NCBI RefSeq assembly: GCF_017309385.1
Contig: NZ_JAFJMJ010000003.1
Location: 1-64,000 of the forward strand
Direction of reading: 5' to 3'
DNA length: 64,000 nt
Source of the DNA: Amycolatopsis sp. 195334CR
Lineage (GTDB): Bacteria > Actinomycetota > Actinomycetes > Mycobacteriales > Pseudonocardiaceae
Part shown: positions 25,115-38,709 of the stretch, in pieces
How positions within the stretch are numbered: the stretch's first letter is position 1
How the letters are laid out: each line of letters begins with the position of its first letter
The notes under the pieces: model-generated
Databases searched by the model: none
What the model was told of the DNA's origin: nothing
Seen by the model: only the letters and a program-made list of their open reading frames with translations
Position numbers and translations under genes: made by a program

Positions 25115-28100
25115 ATGAGACGGCTGGTTCGCGCGGGCGCGATCGCGGTTACTTCCTTGGTCCTCTCGGGGCTCGCGGCACCGGTCGCGCTGGCCGGACC
25201 GGCCGGTCCCGGCGCGCTGTCGCACTTCGGCCTGGCGCGCAAGGACTGCCTCGGCACCGCGCGGAACACCACCAGCAAGGTGTGGTTCACCGTGGCCGGC
25301 GGGGTGCTCTCCGACGTCTACGCCCCGGCGATCGACAACACCAACGTCGAATCGCTGCAGTTCGTGGTCACCGACGGCCGCACCTTCACCGATCTGCAGA
25401 GCCGCGACACCACCTACACCGTGCGCTCCGCCGGGGCGGGCGGCATGGCCTGCGAGGTCACCTCCACCGCGCGCAACGGCCGCTACCGCCTGATCACCGA
25501 GTACCACACCGATCCGGCCCGTGACAGCGTGCTGCTGCGCACGCGGCTCGAACCGCTCACGGGTTCCGGCGCGGACCTCAAGGTCTTCGTCCGCTTCGAC
25601 GCGAACATCAACGGCAACGGCGGGGGCGGCCCGGTCAACGGCGGTGCCGACGACGCCACCGTCGACGCGGCCACCACCGCACTGGTCAGCTCGGACCCGG
25701 AAACGCGCAGCAGCGCGCCCTCCCGCGACTACGGCACCCCGCTGGCCGCCGCGCTGCGCGCCGACCGGAAGTTCCTGGCCACGGTCAGCGGTTTCGCCGG
25801 CACCCCGACCGACGGGCTCACCCAGCTCGACAAGCACCGCAGGCTGACCTACCGCCACCCGTCGGCGGACGACGGGAACGTGGTGCAGACCGCGCAGCTC
25901 GACCTGAAGCCGAACCAGCCGGCCACGCTGTCACTCGGGTTCGGGCAGACCGCGCGGGCCGCGATCGACACCGCCGGGGCGAGCCTGGCAACGCCGTTCG
26001 ACGAGAGCAAGAAGGCCTACGCGCAGGGCTGGGACGACTACGACCGCAGGCTCAAACCGTTGCGCTCCGGCGATACCGCCGCGTACAAGTACTCCGCCAA
26101 CGTGCTGAAAGCCAGTGAGGACAAGACTTTCCCCGGCGCCATCGTGGCCTCGCTCGGCAGCCCGTGGGGCCAGGCGGTGAGCGCGGGTGACGCGCCCGGC
26201 GGACTGCCCGTCTACTTCGGTTCCTACCGCGAGATCTTCGCGCGCGACCTGTACGAGAGCTTCTCCGGCCTGATGGCCGCCGGTGATCTCGACACCGCGA
26301 AGGCGAGCGTGCGATGGCTGTTCGAGCGCCAGCAGCAGCCCGACGGCCGGTTCCCGCGCAACTCCCTGCTCAACGGGAAGAAAGCGCCGGACTCCGGCGG
26401 CGACCAGCTCGACGAGACCGCGTACCCGATCCTGATGGCGTTGCAGTCCGGTGCGGATTCCGGGCTGTACGACCACATCCGCCGGGCCGCGGACTTCCTG
26501 GTCGCGCGCGGCCCGTCGTTCGGCAGCGAACGCTGGGAGGAGCAGAGCGGCCACTCCCCCTCCACCATCGCCGCCCAGATCGCCGGGCTGGTCGCGGCGG
26601 GCACGATCGCCGGGCGCCACGGCGATCCGGCCCGCGCGCGGCTGTACCTGGCCACCGCCGACCACTTCCAGCGCAGCGTGAAGGCCTGGACGGTGACCAC
26701 CACCGGGCCGTACGGCGACGGCCGGTACTTCCTGCGGTTGAGCAAGAACGGCGATCCCGACTCCGGGGTGTCGTACAACCTCGGGAACGGGTCGATCACG
26801 GTGGACCAGCGCGAAGTGGTCGACGCCGGGTTCCTGGAGCTGCCCCGGCTCGGCATCCTCCCGGCGAGCGATCCCGACGTGGCGCGTTCGCTGGCCGTCG
26901 CCGACCCGATCCTCAAGCGCGACACCCCGCGCGGGCCCGGCTGGTACCGCTACGGCACCGCGGCCGAAGGCAGCGAGGACGGGTACGGCGACTGCTACGA
27001 ACCGGATCCGACGAACTGCGGTCCGACCGGCAGGCCGTGGCCAGGACCGAACACCGGCTCCGGGCACCTGTGGCCGGTGCTCGCCGGGGAGCGCGGTGAG
27101 CACCTCGTGCAGACCGGTGACCGTCAGGGCGCGACCGCGCTGCTGACCGCGATGCGGGGCCAGGCAACGGGTTCCGGGCTCATTCCCGAGCAGATCTGGG
27201 AGAACGCCCCGGTTCCGCCGTCCCCGTCCGGCACCGATCCGGCGATCGCGTCGATCGGCTTCGAGACCGGGGGCGCCGCCGGTTCGGCGTCCCCGTTGAG
27301 CTGGGCGCAGTCGGAGTCGATCCGGCTCGCCCGCAGCATCGACGTGGGCAGGCTGGTCGAGCAGCCCGCCGAGGTGCGCGGGCGTTATGTCGACCGGACA
27401 CCGCCCGCCGCGGTGCCGGTCACGCTGAGCGCGCCGGATTCGGTCTCGGCCCCGAACGCCACCGTCACCGGGACCGCTCCCCCGGGCACCACCGTCGACG
27501 TCGCCGCCTCGCCGACCGACACCGGCGGCGCGACCACCGTGTTCACCACGACCGCCGACGCCGGCGGCCGGTTCCAGGCCGAAGTGCCGACGCCGCTGGG
27601 CACCACCGTGGTGACCGCGGCCGCGTCCGGCGCCGGTACCGGCCACGCCCAGCGCGTGATCAGTTCGGACTTCGTGTCCGGCACGGTCCTGCTCGACGTC
27701 ACCGATCCCGAAGGCGACGACCACGGACCGGGCACCTTCACCTACCCGACCGCGGGCGACTTCCACGACGGCGCCTTCGACCTCCGGCGGTTCCAGGTGA
27801 TCGACACCGGGGACCAGCTGGTGCTGCGGGCCGGGTTGCGCGATCTGACGCCGACGTTCGGTTCACCGCTGGGCGCGCAACTGCTCACCTTGTACGCACA
27901 CGATCCGGCCACTCCGGGCGCGACCACCGCGCCGTTCCCGAGCCGCAACTACGCGATCGCCGCGGAAGACGCCTGGAGCAGGCGCATCGAGGTGCAGGGC
28001 TTCGCCGATCCGTCCTTCGTCGGCGCGGACGGGGTTTCCCTCGGTGCCGCGTCGGTCCAGGCGAGCCAGGCGTCGAGGACGATCACCGTCAGCGTGCCGA

Positions 28101-28378
28101 AGAGCGCGTTCGGCGCACCCGGTCCCGGCTGGAAGTTCGCCGTTGTCCTCAGTGGACAGGACGGCAACAGCCCGGACCAGGCGCGCCCGTTCACCACCAC
28201 CGCCGGGCCCTACACCTTCGGCCTGTGCGCGGCCGGTGGTGCGGGCCCGGTGTGCGCCGCGGACCCGGCCGCGGCGCCCAAGGTGCTGGACGCGCTCACC
28301 CCGGCGGGCGTCGAGCAAGGGGTGATGCTCGACTTCACGCGCGGGCCGGTGCTGCTCCGCGGCGTGCCGCTGGGGTGA
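25115..28378 (+). CDS. Secreted GH15 glucodextranase/glucoamylase-like enzyme
   Basis: This 1087-aa exported protein has a signal peptide (residues 1-27, cleavage near ALAGP), then an N-terminal beta-sandwich domain (to about 290). The GH15 (alpha/alpha)6 catalytic barrel spans about 320-750. An Ig-like domain (about 760-850) and a C-terminal glucodextranase-C/DOMON-like domain (about 855-1085) follow. The general acid is expected in GDQLDETAYP and the general base in GLIPEQIWE. Length and domain order match Arthrobacter glucodextranase, which releases glucose from alpha-1,6-glucans; an alpha-1,4 preference cannot be excluded. It stands alone; the divergent sucC-like promoter shares its upstream spacer. 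Confidence 0.88.
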   Translation: MRRLVRAGAIAVTSLVLSGLAAPVALAGPAGPGALSHFGLARKDCLGTARNTTSKVWFTVAGGVLSDVYAPAIDNTNVESLQFVVTDGRTFTDLQSRDTTYTVRSAGAGGMACEVTSTARNGRYRLITEYHTDPARDSVLLRTRLEPLTGSGADLKVFVRFDANINGNGGGGPVNGGADDATVDAATTALVSSDPETRSSAPSRDYGTPLAAALRADRKFLATVSGFAGTPTDGLTQLDKHRRLTYRHPSADDGNVVQTAQLDLKPNQPATLSLGFGQTARAAIDTAGASLATPFDESKKAYAQGWDDYDRRLKPLRSGDTAAYKYSANVLKASEDKTFPGAIVASLGSPWGQAVSAGDAPGGLPVYFGSYREIFARDLYESFSGLMAAGDLDTAKASVRWLFERQQQPDGRFPRNSLLNGKKAPDSGGDQLDETAYPILMALQSGADSGLYDHIRRAADFLVARGPSFGSERWEEQSGHSPSTIAAQIAGLVAAGTIAGRHGDPARARLYLATADHFQRSVKAWTVTTTGPYGDGRYFLRLSKNGDPDSGVSYNLGNGSITVDQREVVDAGFLELPRLGILPASDPDVARSLAVADPILKRDTPRGPGWYRYGTAAEGSEDGYGDCYEPDPTNCGPTGRPWPGPNTGSGHLWPVLAGERGEHLVQTGDRQGATALLTAMRGQATGSGLIPEQIWENAPVPPSPSGTDPAIASIGFETGGAAGSASPLSWAQSESIRLARSIDVGRLVEQPAEVRGRYVDRTPPAAVPVTLSAPDSVSAPNATVTGTAPPGTTVDVAASPTDTGGATTVFTTTADAGGRFQAEVPTPLGTTVVTAAASGAGTGHAQRVISSDFVSGTVLLDVTDPEGDDHGPGTFTYPTAGDFHDGAFDLRRFQVIDTGDQLVLRAGLRDLTPTFGSPLGAQLLTLYAHDPATPGATTAPFPSRNYAIAAEDAWSRRIEVQGFADPSFVGADGVSLGAASVQASQASRTITVSVPKSAFGAPGPGWKFAVVLSGQDGNSPDQARPFTTTAGPYTFGLCAAGGAGPVCAADPAAAPKVLDALTPAGVEQGVMLDFTRGPVLLRGVPLG

Positions 28379-28405
28379 GCGCGGGCTTCAGCGGGTTCGG
28401 CGGGC

Positions 28406-29149
28406 TCAGCAGGTCAGGTTGCCGCCCGGGTCGACGCCGAGCACCCCGGCGAAGTTCTGGTACGCGGTGACCCGGCTCTGCACCTGGCCCGGGTTCTTGC
28501 CGTCGCATTCGAGCGCGCCGTTGATGCTGCGGATGGTCTCGCCGAAGCCGCGGCTGTTGACCATGGCGTCGTGCGGGGTCATCGTGCCGGGGCCGGTCTG
28601 GGTGTTCCAGTACCAGAGCCCGGTCCGCCAGGCCACCGCCGCGTCGTTCTGCACCAGGTACGGGTCGTTCAGCAGGTCGATGCCCAGCGCGTCGCCGGCC
28701 GCCTTGTAGTTGAAGTTCCAGCTCAGCTGGACCGGACCGCGGCCGTAGTAGGCGGCCTGCCCGGCCGGGCAGCCGTAGGGCTGGGTGGCGTCGCAGTAGT
28801 GCGGGTAGTTGTCCTGGTTCTGCTCCACGATGTGGACCAGACCACCGGTTTCGTGGTTGACGTTGGCCAGGAACGCGGCGGCTTCCTGCTTCTTCACCGT
28901 GTCACTGCCCGTGTTGGCGAAGCCGGGGTAGGAGCTCATCGCCGCGGTCAATCCGCTGTAGGTGTAGAAGGGGTTCCGGTTCGGGAACATCTGGTTGAAC
29001 TGGGCCTCGCTGACCACGAACGCCGCCGCGTGCACGTCGTCTTCGGGGCCGGCCGAGGCGACCGACGGCAGCACGACCGCGAGCGCGCCCGCGGCCACCG
29101 AAGCCGCCAGCACGGCCAGCTTCCGGTGAATGGACTTGCGGATGGACAT
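28406..29149 (-). CDS. Secreted GH19 chitinase (catalytic domain only)
   Basis: This 247-aa exported enzyme hydrolyses chitin. The signal peptide covers residues 1-33 (cleaved near SVASA). The GH19 domain begins FVVSEAQFNQMFPNRNPFY. The catalytic Glu is in NVNHETGGL, and the family signature YYGRGPVQLSWNFNY is clear. There is no chitin-binding module, so it may act on soluble or fungal-wall chitin. GGAGG is 4 nt before the ATG at 29149, giving a clean signal peptide; a longer start at 29227 would not. A DasR-like element lies 85 bp upstream, suggesting N-acetylglucosamine-responsive control. Confidence 0.92.
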   Translation of the reverse strand: MSIRKSIHRKLAVLAASVAAGALAVVLPSVASAGPEDDVHAAAFVVSEAQFNQMFPNRNPFYTYSGLTAAMSSYPGFANTGSDTVKKQEAAAFLANVNHETGGLVHIVEQNQDNYPHYCDATQPYGCPAGQAAYYGRGPVQLSWNFNYKAAGDALGIDLLNDPYLVQNDAAVAWRTGLWYWNTQTGPGTMTPHDAMVNSRGFGETIRSINGALECDGKNPGQVQSRVTAYQNFAGVLGVDPGGNLTC

Positions 29150-29231
29150 AGTGCCTCCATGCCAGGTGGGGACCGGCTGTCGCGGTCGGTCCGCAGGCGG
29201 ACACGTTCCGCGACCTGGTATGCCCACCGAC

Positions 29232-29247
29232 AGTGGACTAGACCAAT
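29232..29247 (-). promoter_or_regulatory. DasR-like (dre) element of the chitinase gene
   Basis: The 16 bases hold TGGACTAGACCA at 29234-29245. This is one change from the symmetric TGGTCTAGACCA core of streptomycete dre sites (14 of 16 positions overall). Such sites bind the GntR protein DasR and control chitinase genes. Confidence 0.65.
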
Positions 29248-29436
29248 GTCCCCGTCAAGACGCGTGGCGCACCTTGTCCGGTTTTGTCAGAAGATTCCCA
29301 ACCGTGTTCACACCATTCACCAACATGTCCACAGTGGACCTTCCGAGGGCGGCCGATCACGGCTCCCACCTGGGAGGGAGGCGGTTCGTCCCGTGGCGGG
29401 AACCGGCGGGCGCGGCCACGGGGCGAGGCTGAAGCC

Positions 29437-29937
29437 ATGACCGTTCGCACCGCCGTCCCCCGCTGGGCGAGGATCGCCGCCCACGCCGTCCCGCTCGTCA
29501 TCCTGCCGTCCGGGCTGTGGCGGATCGGCGCGATGCTGGGGATCCCCGCCTTCACCACGCTGCCCGCCACCACCGCCGACCACGCGTACATGCTGCTGCT
29601 CACCGTGGTGGCCGAAGGCCTGGGCCTGCTCACCCTCGGCCTGGTCCGGCCGTGGGGCGAGGTGGTGCCGCGCTGGGTGCCGGTGCTGGGCGGCCGGGCC
29701 GTGCCGCCGCTCGCCGCGGTGGTGCCCGCCGCGCTCGGCGCGCTCGGGGTCACCGTGCTGGTGCTCTTCGCCGGTTACAACGCGTTCGCGCGCGGCATGC
29801 TGGCTAACCTGGGTGGACCACTCCAGCAGGCCGTGGTGACCCTCTGTTATGCCCCGCTGCTCGCCTGGGGGCCGTTACTGGCGGTAGTCACCATCGACTA
29901 CCACCGCCGCCGGGCCACCACCCGGTGGAACACCTGA
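29437..29937 (+). CDS. Hypothetical four-helix membrane protein
   Basis: This 166-aa protein has four hydrophobic helices (about 14-34, 47-68, 85-113 and 130-155) and short basic ends. The ATG at 29437 follows GGGGCGAGG. No family is recognised; the layout resembles small actinobacterial membrane proteins of unknown role. It stands alone. Confidence 0.65.
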   Translation: MTVRTAVPRWARIAAHAVPLVILPSGLWRIGAMLGIPAFTTLPATTADHAYMLLLTVVAEGLGLLTLGLVRPWGEVVPRWVPVLGGRAVPPLAAVVPAALGALGVTVLVLFAGYNAFARGMLANLGGPLQQAVVTLCYAPLLAWGPLLAVVTIDYHRRRATTRWNT

Positions 29938-30053
29938 ACGGTTGGGTGGAAACCGACTGGCGAAGCTCCCGGTTCCTGGTGTTCAACGGTTTCGAAAGCC
30001 GCGTTTCCGGCTATTCCCGCCGGCAGCGCCGCCCGGGAGAAGTGGAGCGAGGG

Positions 30054-30338
30054 ATGAACGCCGACGAACGAAGAACCACCACCGCGCTGAAGGTGATCTA
30101 CCTCGGCGATTCCGCGCCGATGCGTGAGCTGGCCGCCTGGGCGCGGCGGCACGGCGTGGTCGCGGCGGACGAGGTGGAGGAGGGGGTCATCTGTGGTGTG
30201 GTCGACCAGAAACTCCTGCACGGCGACGAGCCCCTGCTGAAGCGGTTGCGGGAACGGCACCTGCCCTGCCTGACCGTCTCCCGGGGCTGGTGCTTCCTCG
30301 CCTCCGCGATCGGGCAGGGCGTGCGCCCCGTGGCCTAG
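30054..30338 (+). CDS. Hypothetical protein, possibly BRCT-like
   Basis: This 94-aa protein alternates short strands and helices: LKVIYLGDS, RELAAWARRHGV, GVICGVVDQKLL, LKRLRERHLPCLTVSRGW. The pattern is reminiscent of BRCT folds, but I cannot support a family. GGAGCGAGGG precedes the ATG. Confidence 0.55.
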   Translation: MNADERRTTTALKVIYLGDSAPMRELAAWARRHGVVAADEVEEGVICGVVDQKLLHGDEPLLKRLRERHLPCLTVSRGWCFLASAIGQGVRPVA

Positions 30339-30427
30339 GCCGCCCGGCCGCTCACCCAGCTTCGCGAGCGGGTCCGCGCCCGCCGCCGTGCACGCGATGG
30401 TCGTCTAGGGCGGTTACGATCACCCGC

Positions 30428-31315
30428 ATGCGTGACGACGAGCAGCCGTTCGTCGAGATCGCCTGCGACGAATCCGGGTCCGAGGGCGAGAAGCTCATCG
30501 GCGGGGAAACCGACGTGTTCGCCCACGCCGGGGTCCGGTTGAGCTCGGCCGCCGCCGAGGAGTGCCTCCGGGAGATCCGCGAGCGCATCCGCTCCCCCGC
30601 GCTGGAGTACAAGGCCAACCACCTGCTGCGGTCGAAGCACCGCCCGGTGCTGGTCTGGCTGCTGAGCCCCGGCGGCCCGATCCACGGCCTGGCCGAGGTG
30701 CACCTGACCGACAAGGCGTACTTCACCGCCGGCCTGCTGGCCGATCTGCTCGGGGACGACCGGGCCCGGCTGCACGCCGACGGTCTGCGCACGTTCGGCG
30801 CCCGTGGGTGGACGCGTGTGCTAGGCGCTTTCAACGACCTGATCCGCACCACGAATCGCGCGCATCCGGTCGATTCACTGGCCGAGCTGGTTTCCGGCAC
30901 GGAATTGGCCGACCGCCTCCGCCGGGCCGACGTGGCGGAATGGCGGGCGGGCGCGATCGTGAATCCGCTGCTGCCCGCGTTCGCCGAAATAGTGCGGCGG
31001 GCCGGGGCGGGGGGCCGCGGCGTTTCCGTGGTGCACGACGAACAGCCGTCGCTGACCGGGCCACGGATCGCCCAGGTTCGCGCGCTGCTCGGGAATGTCC
31101 CACTGCGCCTGCGATTCGTCGATTCCCGGGACGACGCCAGGGTGCAGGTCGCCGATTTCCTCGCCGGGGTGGCCAGGAAGATCGCCTCCGACGAGCTCAA
31201 CAGGCGCGGGGACGCGGAACTGACCGCGGTGCTGCGGCCGTTCATCGCGCCTTCCTCCGCTTGGTGGAACGGAGTGCGCCGGGCATCGTGCCGTGACCTC
31301 GCCGTGGGAGGATGA
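30428..31315 (+). CDS. DUF3800 domain protein (RNase H-like fold)
   Basis: This 295-aa protein has the DUF3800 acidic motifs IACDESGSEG at residues about 10-20, VVHDEQPSLTG near 203 and the closing VQVADFLAGVARK. The spacing fits an RNase H-like nuclease fold. DUF3800 proteins often appear in mobile or defence settings, but here I see no partner gene. The downstream STAS start lies 5 bp after its stop. Confidence 0.8.
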   Translation: MRDDEQPFVEIACDESGSEGEKLIGGETDVFAHAGVRLSSAAAEECLREIRERIRSPALEYKANHLLRSKHRPVLVWLLSPGGPIHGLAEVHLTDKAYFTAGLLADLLGDDRARLHADGLRTFGARGWTRVLGAFNDLIRTTNRAHPVDSLAELVSGTELADRLRRADVAEWRAGAIVNPLLPAFAEIVRRAGAGGRGVSVVHDEQPSLTGPRIAQVRALLGNVPLRLRFVDSRDDARVQVADFLAGVARKIASDELNRRGDAELTAVLRPFIAPSSAWWNGVRRASCRDLAVGG

Positions 31316-31320
31316 CCGGC

Positions 31321-31689
31321 GTGACTTCCGACCTGATGGCGTCCAGCGAGGGCCCCCCGCTGACCGTGCGGACGGAGCGGCACGGCGCCACCGTGCTCGT
31401 GGTGGTGGGCGGCGAGATCGACCTGCTCACCGCGCCCCGCGTCCGGGAGGCGGGCACCGAGGCGCTGGCCGAGCACCCCGCGCGGCTGGTGCTGGACCTG
31501 ACCGAGGTGGTCTTCCTGGCGTCGGCCGGGCTGGAAGCCATGGTGTCGCTGCGCGAAGCCGCCGGGGACGCCGCCGAACTGCGCGTGGTGGCCGGTGGCA
31601 CCGCCACCCTCCGCCCGCTGGAGATCACCGGCCTGACCGAGGTGCTCGACGTCTACCAGACCCGCGAGGAAGCGCTCCGCGAGGATTAA
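31321..31689 (+). CDS. STAS-domain anti-sigma-factor antagonist
   Basis: This 122-aa protein is a complete SpoIIAA-like STAS domain: [19 protein letters not shown], then [19 protein letters not shown]. The phosphorylatable Ser is in LASAGLE. Partner kinase and phosphatase control such switches, and a SpoIIE-type phosphatase is encoded at 36317. GTG at 31321 is preferred because GGAGG sits 9 nt ahead; an ATG at 31312 overlaps the preceding stop but is too close to that box. Confidence 0.87.
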   Translation: MTSDLMASSEGPPLTVRTERHGATVLVVVGGEIDLLTAPRVREAGTEALAEHPARLVLDLTEVVFLASAGLEAMVSLREAAGDAAELRVVAGGTATLRPLEITGLTEVLDVYQTREEALRED

Positions 31690-31791
31690 GCTTTCTGAAC
31701 GATTTCGGCTATCCCGATCAGGAGCCCGCGGCGGTAAGTTGAAGCGCGGTGCCGCCGGTCGTGGCAGGCCGAAGCGAAGCGGGGTTGTGGC

Positions 31792-36312
<4,521 letters not shown>

Positions 36313-36316
36313 GGAC

Positions 36317-38638
36317 GTGCCGGTGCGGACCGAGGAGGACGAAGCCGAGAACCTGACCAGGCTCGCGGCCACCGTCGAGCGGCTGCGGGCCGAGGTCCGC
36401 GAGGCGCACGCCGGGACCGAGGGCCGCGCGCTGGTCGAGCTGGCCAAGGGCATCCTGGTCGAAAGACTCCACTGTGGACCGTCGCAGGCCGCGCGGCAGC
36501 TGGCCGAACTGGCCGAGCAGGCCGGGGTGCCGCAGCTGGAACTGGCCGCGGACATCATCAACCAGGCCGCGCGGGACAAGCTCGGCGAGGCCGCGGACGA
36601 ACTGCTGGACGCGGCGGTGGACCCCGGGCCGTCCGCCGCGGTTCGCTTGCGCAGCGCGGAAAGCGGGGTGTCCGCGGCGTCCGACGCGCAGGCCGTCGCG
36701 GAGTCGCTGCTGGCGCACGCGCTCGCCCCGCTGGGCGCGACCGCGGTCGCCATCTGGGCGGCCGGCGCGGACGCTTCCCTTTCACTGGCGGGTTTCGCCG
36801 GGCTCACCGCGGAGGAGGGCGGGCGCTGGCGCTACGTCCCGCCGGGCATCACCACGCCCGCGCGCCGCGCGCTCACCGAGCGCCGCCTGGTGTGGGTGGA
36901 GCACCTCGACCGGACCCCGTCGATCGGCCACCGGGAGGTCTCGGGCGCGCGGGTGACCGTGCCCGCCGACGCGGGCGGCCGCATCCTCGGCGTGCTGGAG
37001 ATCTGCTGGCCGGGTCCGCTGGAACGGCTGTCGCGGCAGATCGAGCGGCAGATCGAGGCGCTGGCCACCCTGTGCGCCCGCACGCTGGACGCGCCGGTGA
37101 CGGAAGCCGTTCCGGCGGACGAACCCGGCGCCATCCGGCTGGTGGCCGTCGCGGACGCGGTGCTCGACCCGGCTTTGGTGCTGCTGCCCGAACTCGGCCC
37201 CGACGGCGGGCTGATCGACTTCCGCATCCACCACGCCAACGCCGCGTTCGCCGATCCGGCCGGGCGCCCGCGCAGCACCGTGGCCGGGGCGCGGCTGCTC
37301 GAGGTCTACCCGATGGTGGCCGGGAAGAGCGGGTTGTTCGACAAGGTCGAGCACGTGCACGCCACCGGGGAACCGTTCCACGCCAAGCAGACCACGCTCA
37401 CCACGCTGGTCGAGCAGGTGCCGGTGACGCTGACCGCGGGCATCAGCGTCAGCCGCCACGGCGGCGCGGTGCTGCTGATCTGGCGGGTGCAGGACGAGAC
37501 CGCGCGGCTGGCGAGCCTGTTGCAGCACGCGCAGCGGCTCGGCCGGATCGGCGGGTTCGAGGAGAACGCGGTCACCGGGGAAATCGCTTGGAACACCGAG
37601 GTTTTCACGCTGTACGGGCTGCCGGTGACGGCCGAGCCCATCGCGCTGCAGCGGTTGTCCGCGCACGCCGATCCGGACGACGCGATCGCCATCGGCCGGT
37701 TCCTGCGCACCCTGCTGCACCACCGCCGTCCCGCCTCCACCGCGTTCCGGTTGCAGCGGCCGGACGGGATCGCGCGGCACATCCGGGTGATCGCCGATCC
37801 GGTGCTCGACGCGGACGGGCGGCTGCTCACCGTGCGCGGGGCGTACCAGGACATCTCCGCGCAGCACTGGACGGAGGTGGCGCTGGCGGCCACGCGGGAC
37901 CAGCTCGCGCACAGCGAGCAGCAGTCGGCCGAGCGCAACCGGCTGGCCCTGCACCTGCAGCGCGCCATCATGCCGACCGCGCCGGACCCGGTCGCCACCG
38001 CCGGGCTGCGCGTGGCGGTGCACTACCGGCCCGCGGAGAACGACCAGCTCGTCGGCGGTGACTGGTACGACGCGGTGATGTTGCCGTCCAAGCAGATCCT
38101 GCTCTCCGTCGGCGACATCGCCGGCCACGGCATCGAGGCGGCGACCGGGATGGTGGTGCTGCGCAACGCGCTGCGCGGGCTGGCGGCCACCGGTGCCGGT
38201 CCGGCGCAGCTGCTGACGTGGCTGAACCTGGTGGCGCACCACCTGGCCAAGCGCGTGATCGCGACGGCGGTCTGCGGCATCTACGACCCGGCGACGCGGG
38301 TGCTGCGCTGGGCGCGGGCCGGGCACCTGCCCCCGGTGCTCATCCGGCGGCAGCGGGCGAGCTGCCAGCCGATGATCGGCGGCATCCTCCTGGGGGCGAC
38401 TTCGGTGGCCGAGTACGAGGAGCAGAGCGTGCAGCTGGCCCCGTCGGACATCCTGCTGCTGTACACCGACGGGCTGATCGAGCGGAAGGGCCGCTCCATC
38501 GACGAGGCGATCGCGCAGCTGCTGACCCTGGCGGAGGTCCCCGCGGATTCCCTGCAGGGCAAGCTGGACAACCTGCTCACCCACAGCAACGCCGACACCG
38601 ACGACGACACCTGCATCGTCGGTATCCAGCTCGACTGA
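36317..38638 (+). CDS. ANTAR-GAF-PAS-PP2C (SpoIIE) signalling phosphatase
   Basis: This 773-aa protein has an N-terminal ANTAR domain (residues about 38-88, LVELAKGILVERLHCGPSQA). A GAF domain (about 120-260), two PAS modules (about 275-400 and 415-525) and a SpoIIE-type PP2C domain (about 560-770) follow. The metal motif GGDWYDAV, then GDIAGHG and YTDGLIE are present. SpoIIE phosphatases dephosphorylate STAS antagonists, such as the one at 31321. ANTAR domains normally bind nascent RNA. The GTG lies 4 bp after the kinase stop, so the two genes are one transcript. Confidence 0.9.
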   Translation: MPVRTEEDEAENLTRLAATVERLRAEVREAHAGTEGRALVELAKGILVERLHCGPSQAARQLAELAEQAGVPQLELAADIINQAARDKLGEAADELLDAAVDPGPSAAVRLRSAESGVSAASDAQAVAESLLAHALAPLGATAVAIWAAGADASLSLAGFAGLTAEEGGRWRYVPPGITTPARRALTERRLVWVEHLDRTPSIGHREVSGARVTVPADAGGRILGVLEICWPGPLERLSRQIERQIEALATLCARTLDAPVTEAVPADEPGAIRLVAVADAVLDPALVLLPELGPDGGLIDFRIHHANAAFADPAGRPRSTVAGARLLEVYPMVAGKSGLFDKVEHVHATGEPFHAKQTTLTTLVEQVPVTLTAGISVSRHGGAVLLIWRVQDETARLASLLQHAQRLGRIGGFEENAVTGEIAWNTEVFTLYGLPVTAEPIALQRLSAHADPDDAIAIGRFLRTLLHHRRPASTAFRLQRPDGIARHIRVIADPVLDADGRLLTVRGAYQDISAQHWTEVALAATRDQLAHSEQQSAERNRLALHLQRAIMPTAPDPVATAGLRVAVHYRPAENDQLVGGDWYDAVMLPSKQILLSVGDIAGHGIEAATGMVVLRNALRGLAATGAGPAQLLTWLNLVAHHLAKRVIATAVCGIYDPATRVLRWARAGHLPPVLIRRQRASCQPMIGGILLGATSVAEYEEQSVQLAPSDILLLYTDGLIERKGRSIDEAIAQLLTLAEVPADSLQGKLDNLLTHSNADTDDDTCIVGIQLD

Positions 38639-38654
38639 ACACCGCTTCCGTGCA

Positions 38655-38701
38655 GTGAAGGTGGCTTTCACGCCGTATTCGGCTGTGAAAGCCACCTTCA
38701 C
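38655..38701. repeat. Long hairpin repeat, copy 2
   Basis: GTGAAGGTGGCTTTCAC (38655-38671) pairs with GTGAAAGCCACCTTCAC (38685-38701), loop 13 nt. Compared with copies 1 and 3, an A-T/T-A pair has become G-C on both arms together, a compensatory change. It lies between convergent genes. Confidence 0.9.
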
Positions 38702-38709
38702 GGCATCGG

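Noticed and set aside
30428..31315. A phage-defence island around the DUF3800 gene
   Set aside because: DUF3800 occurs in some defence loci, but neighbours here are a STAS protein and a hypothetical; no nuclease partner, methylase or integrase is seen.
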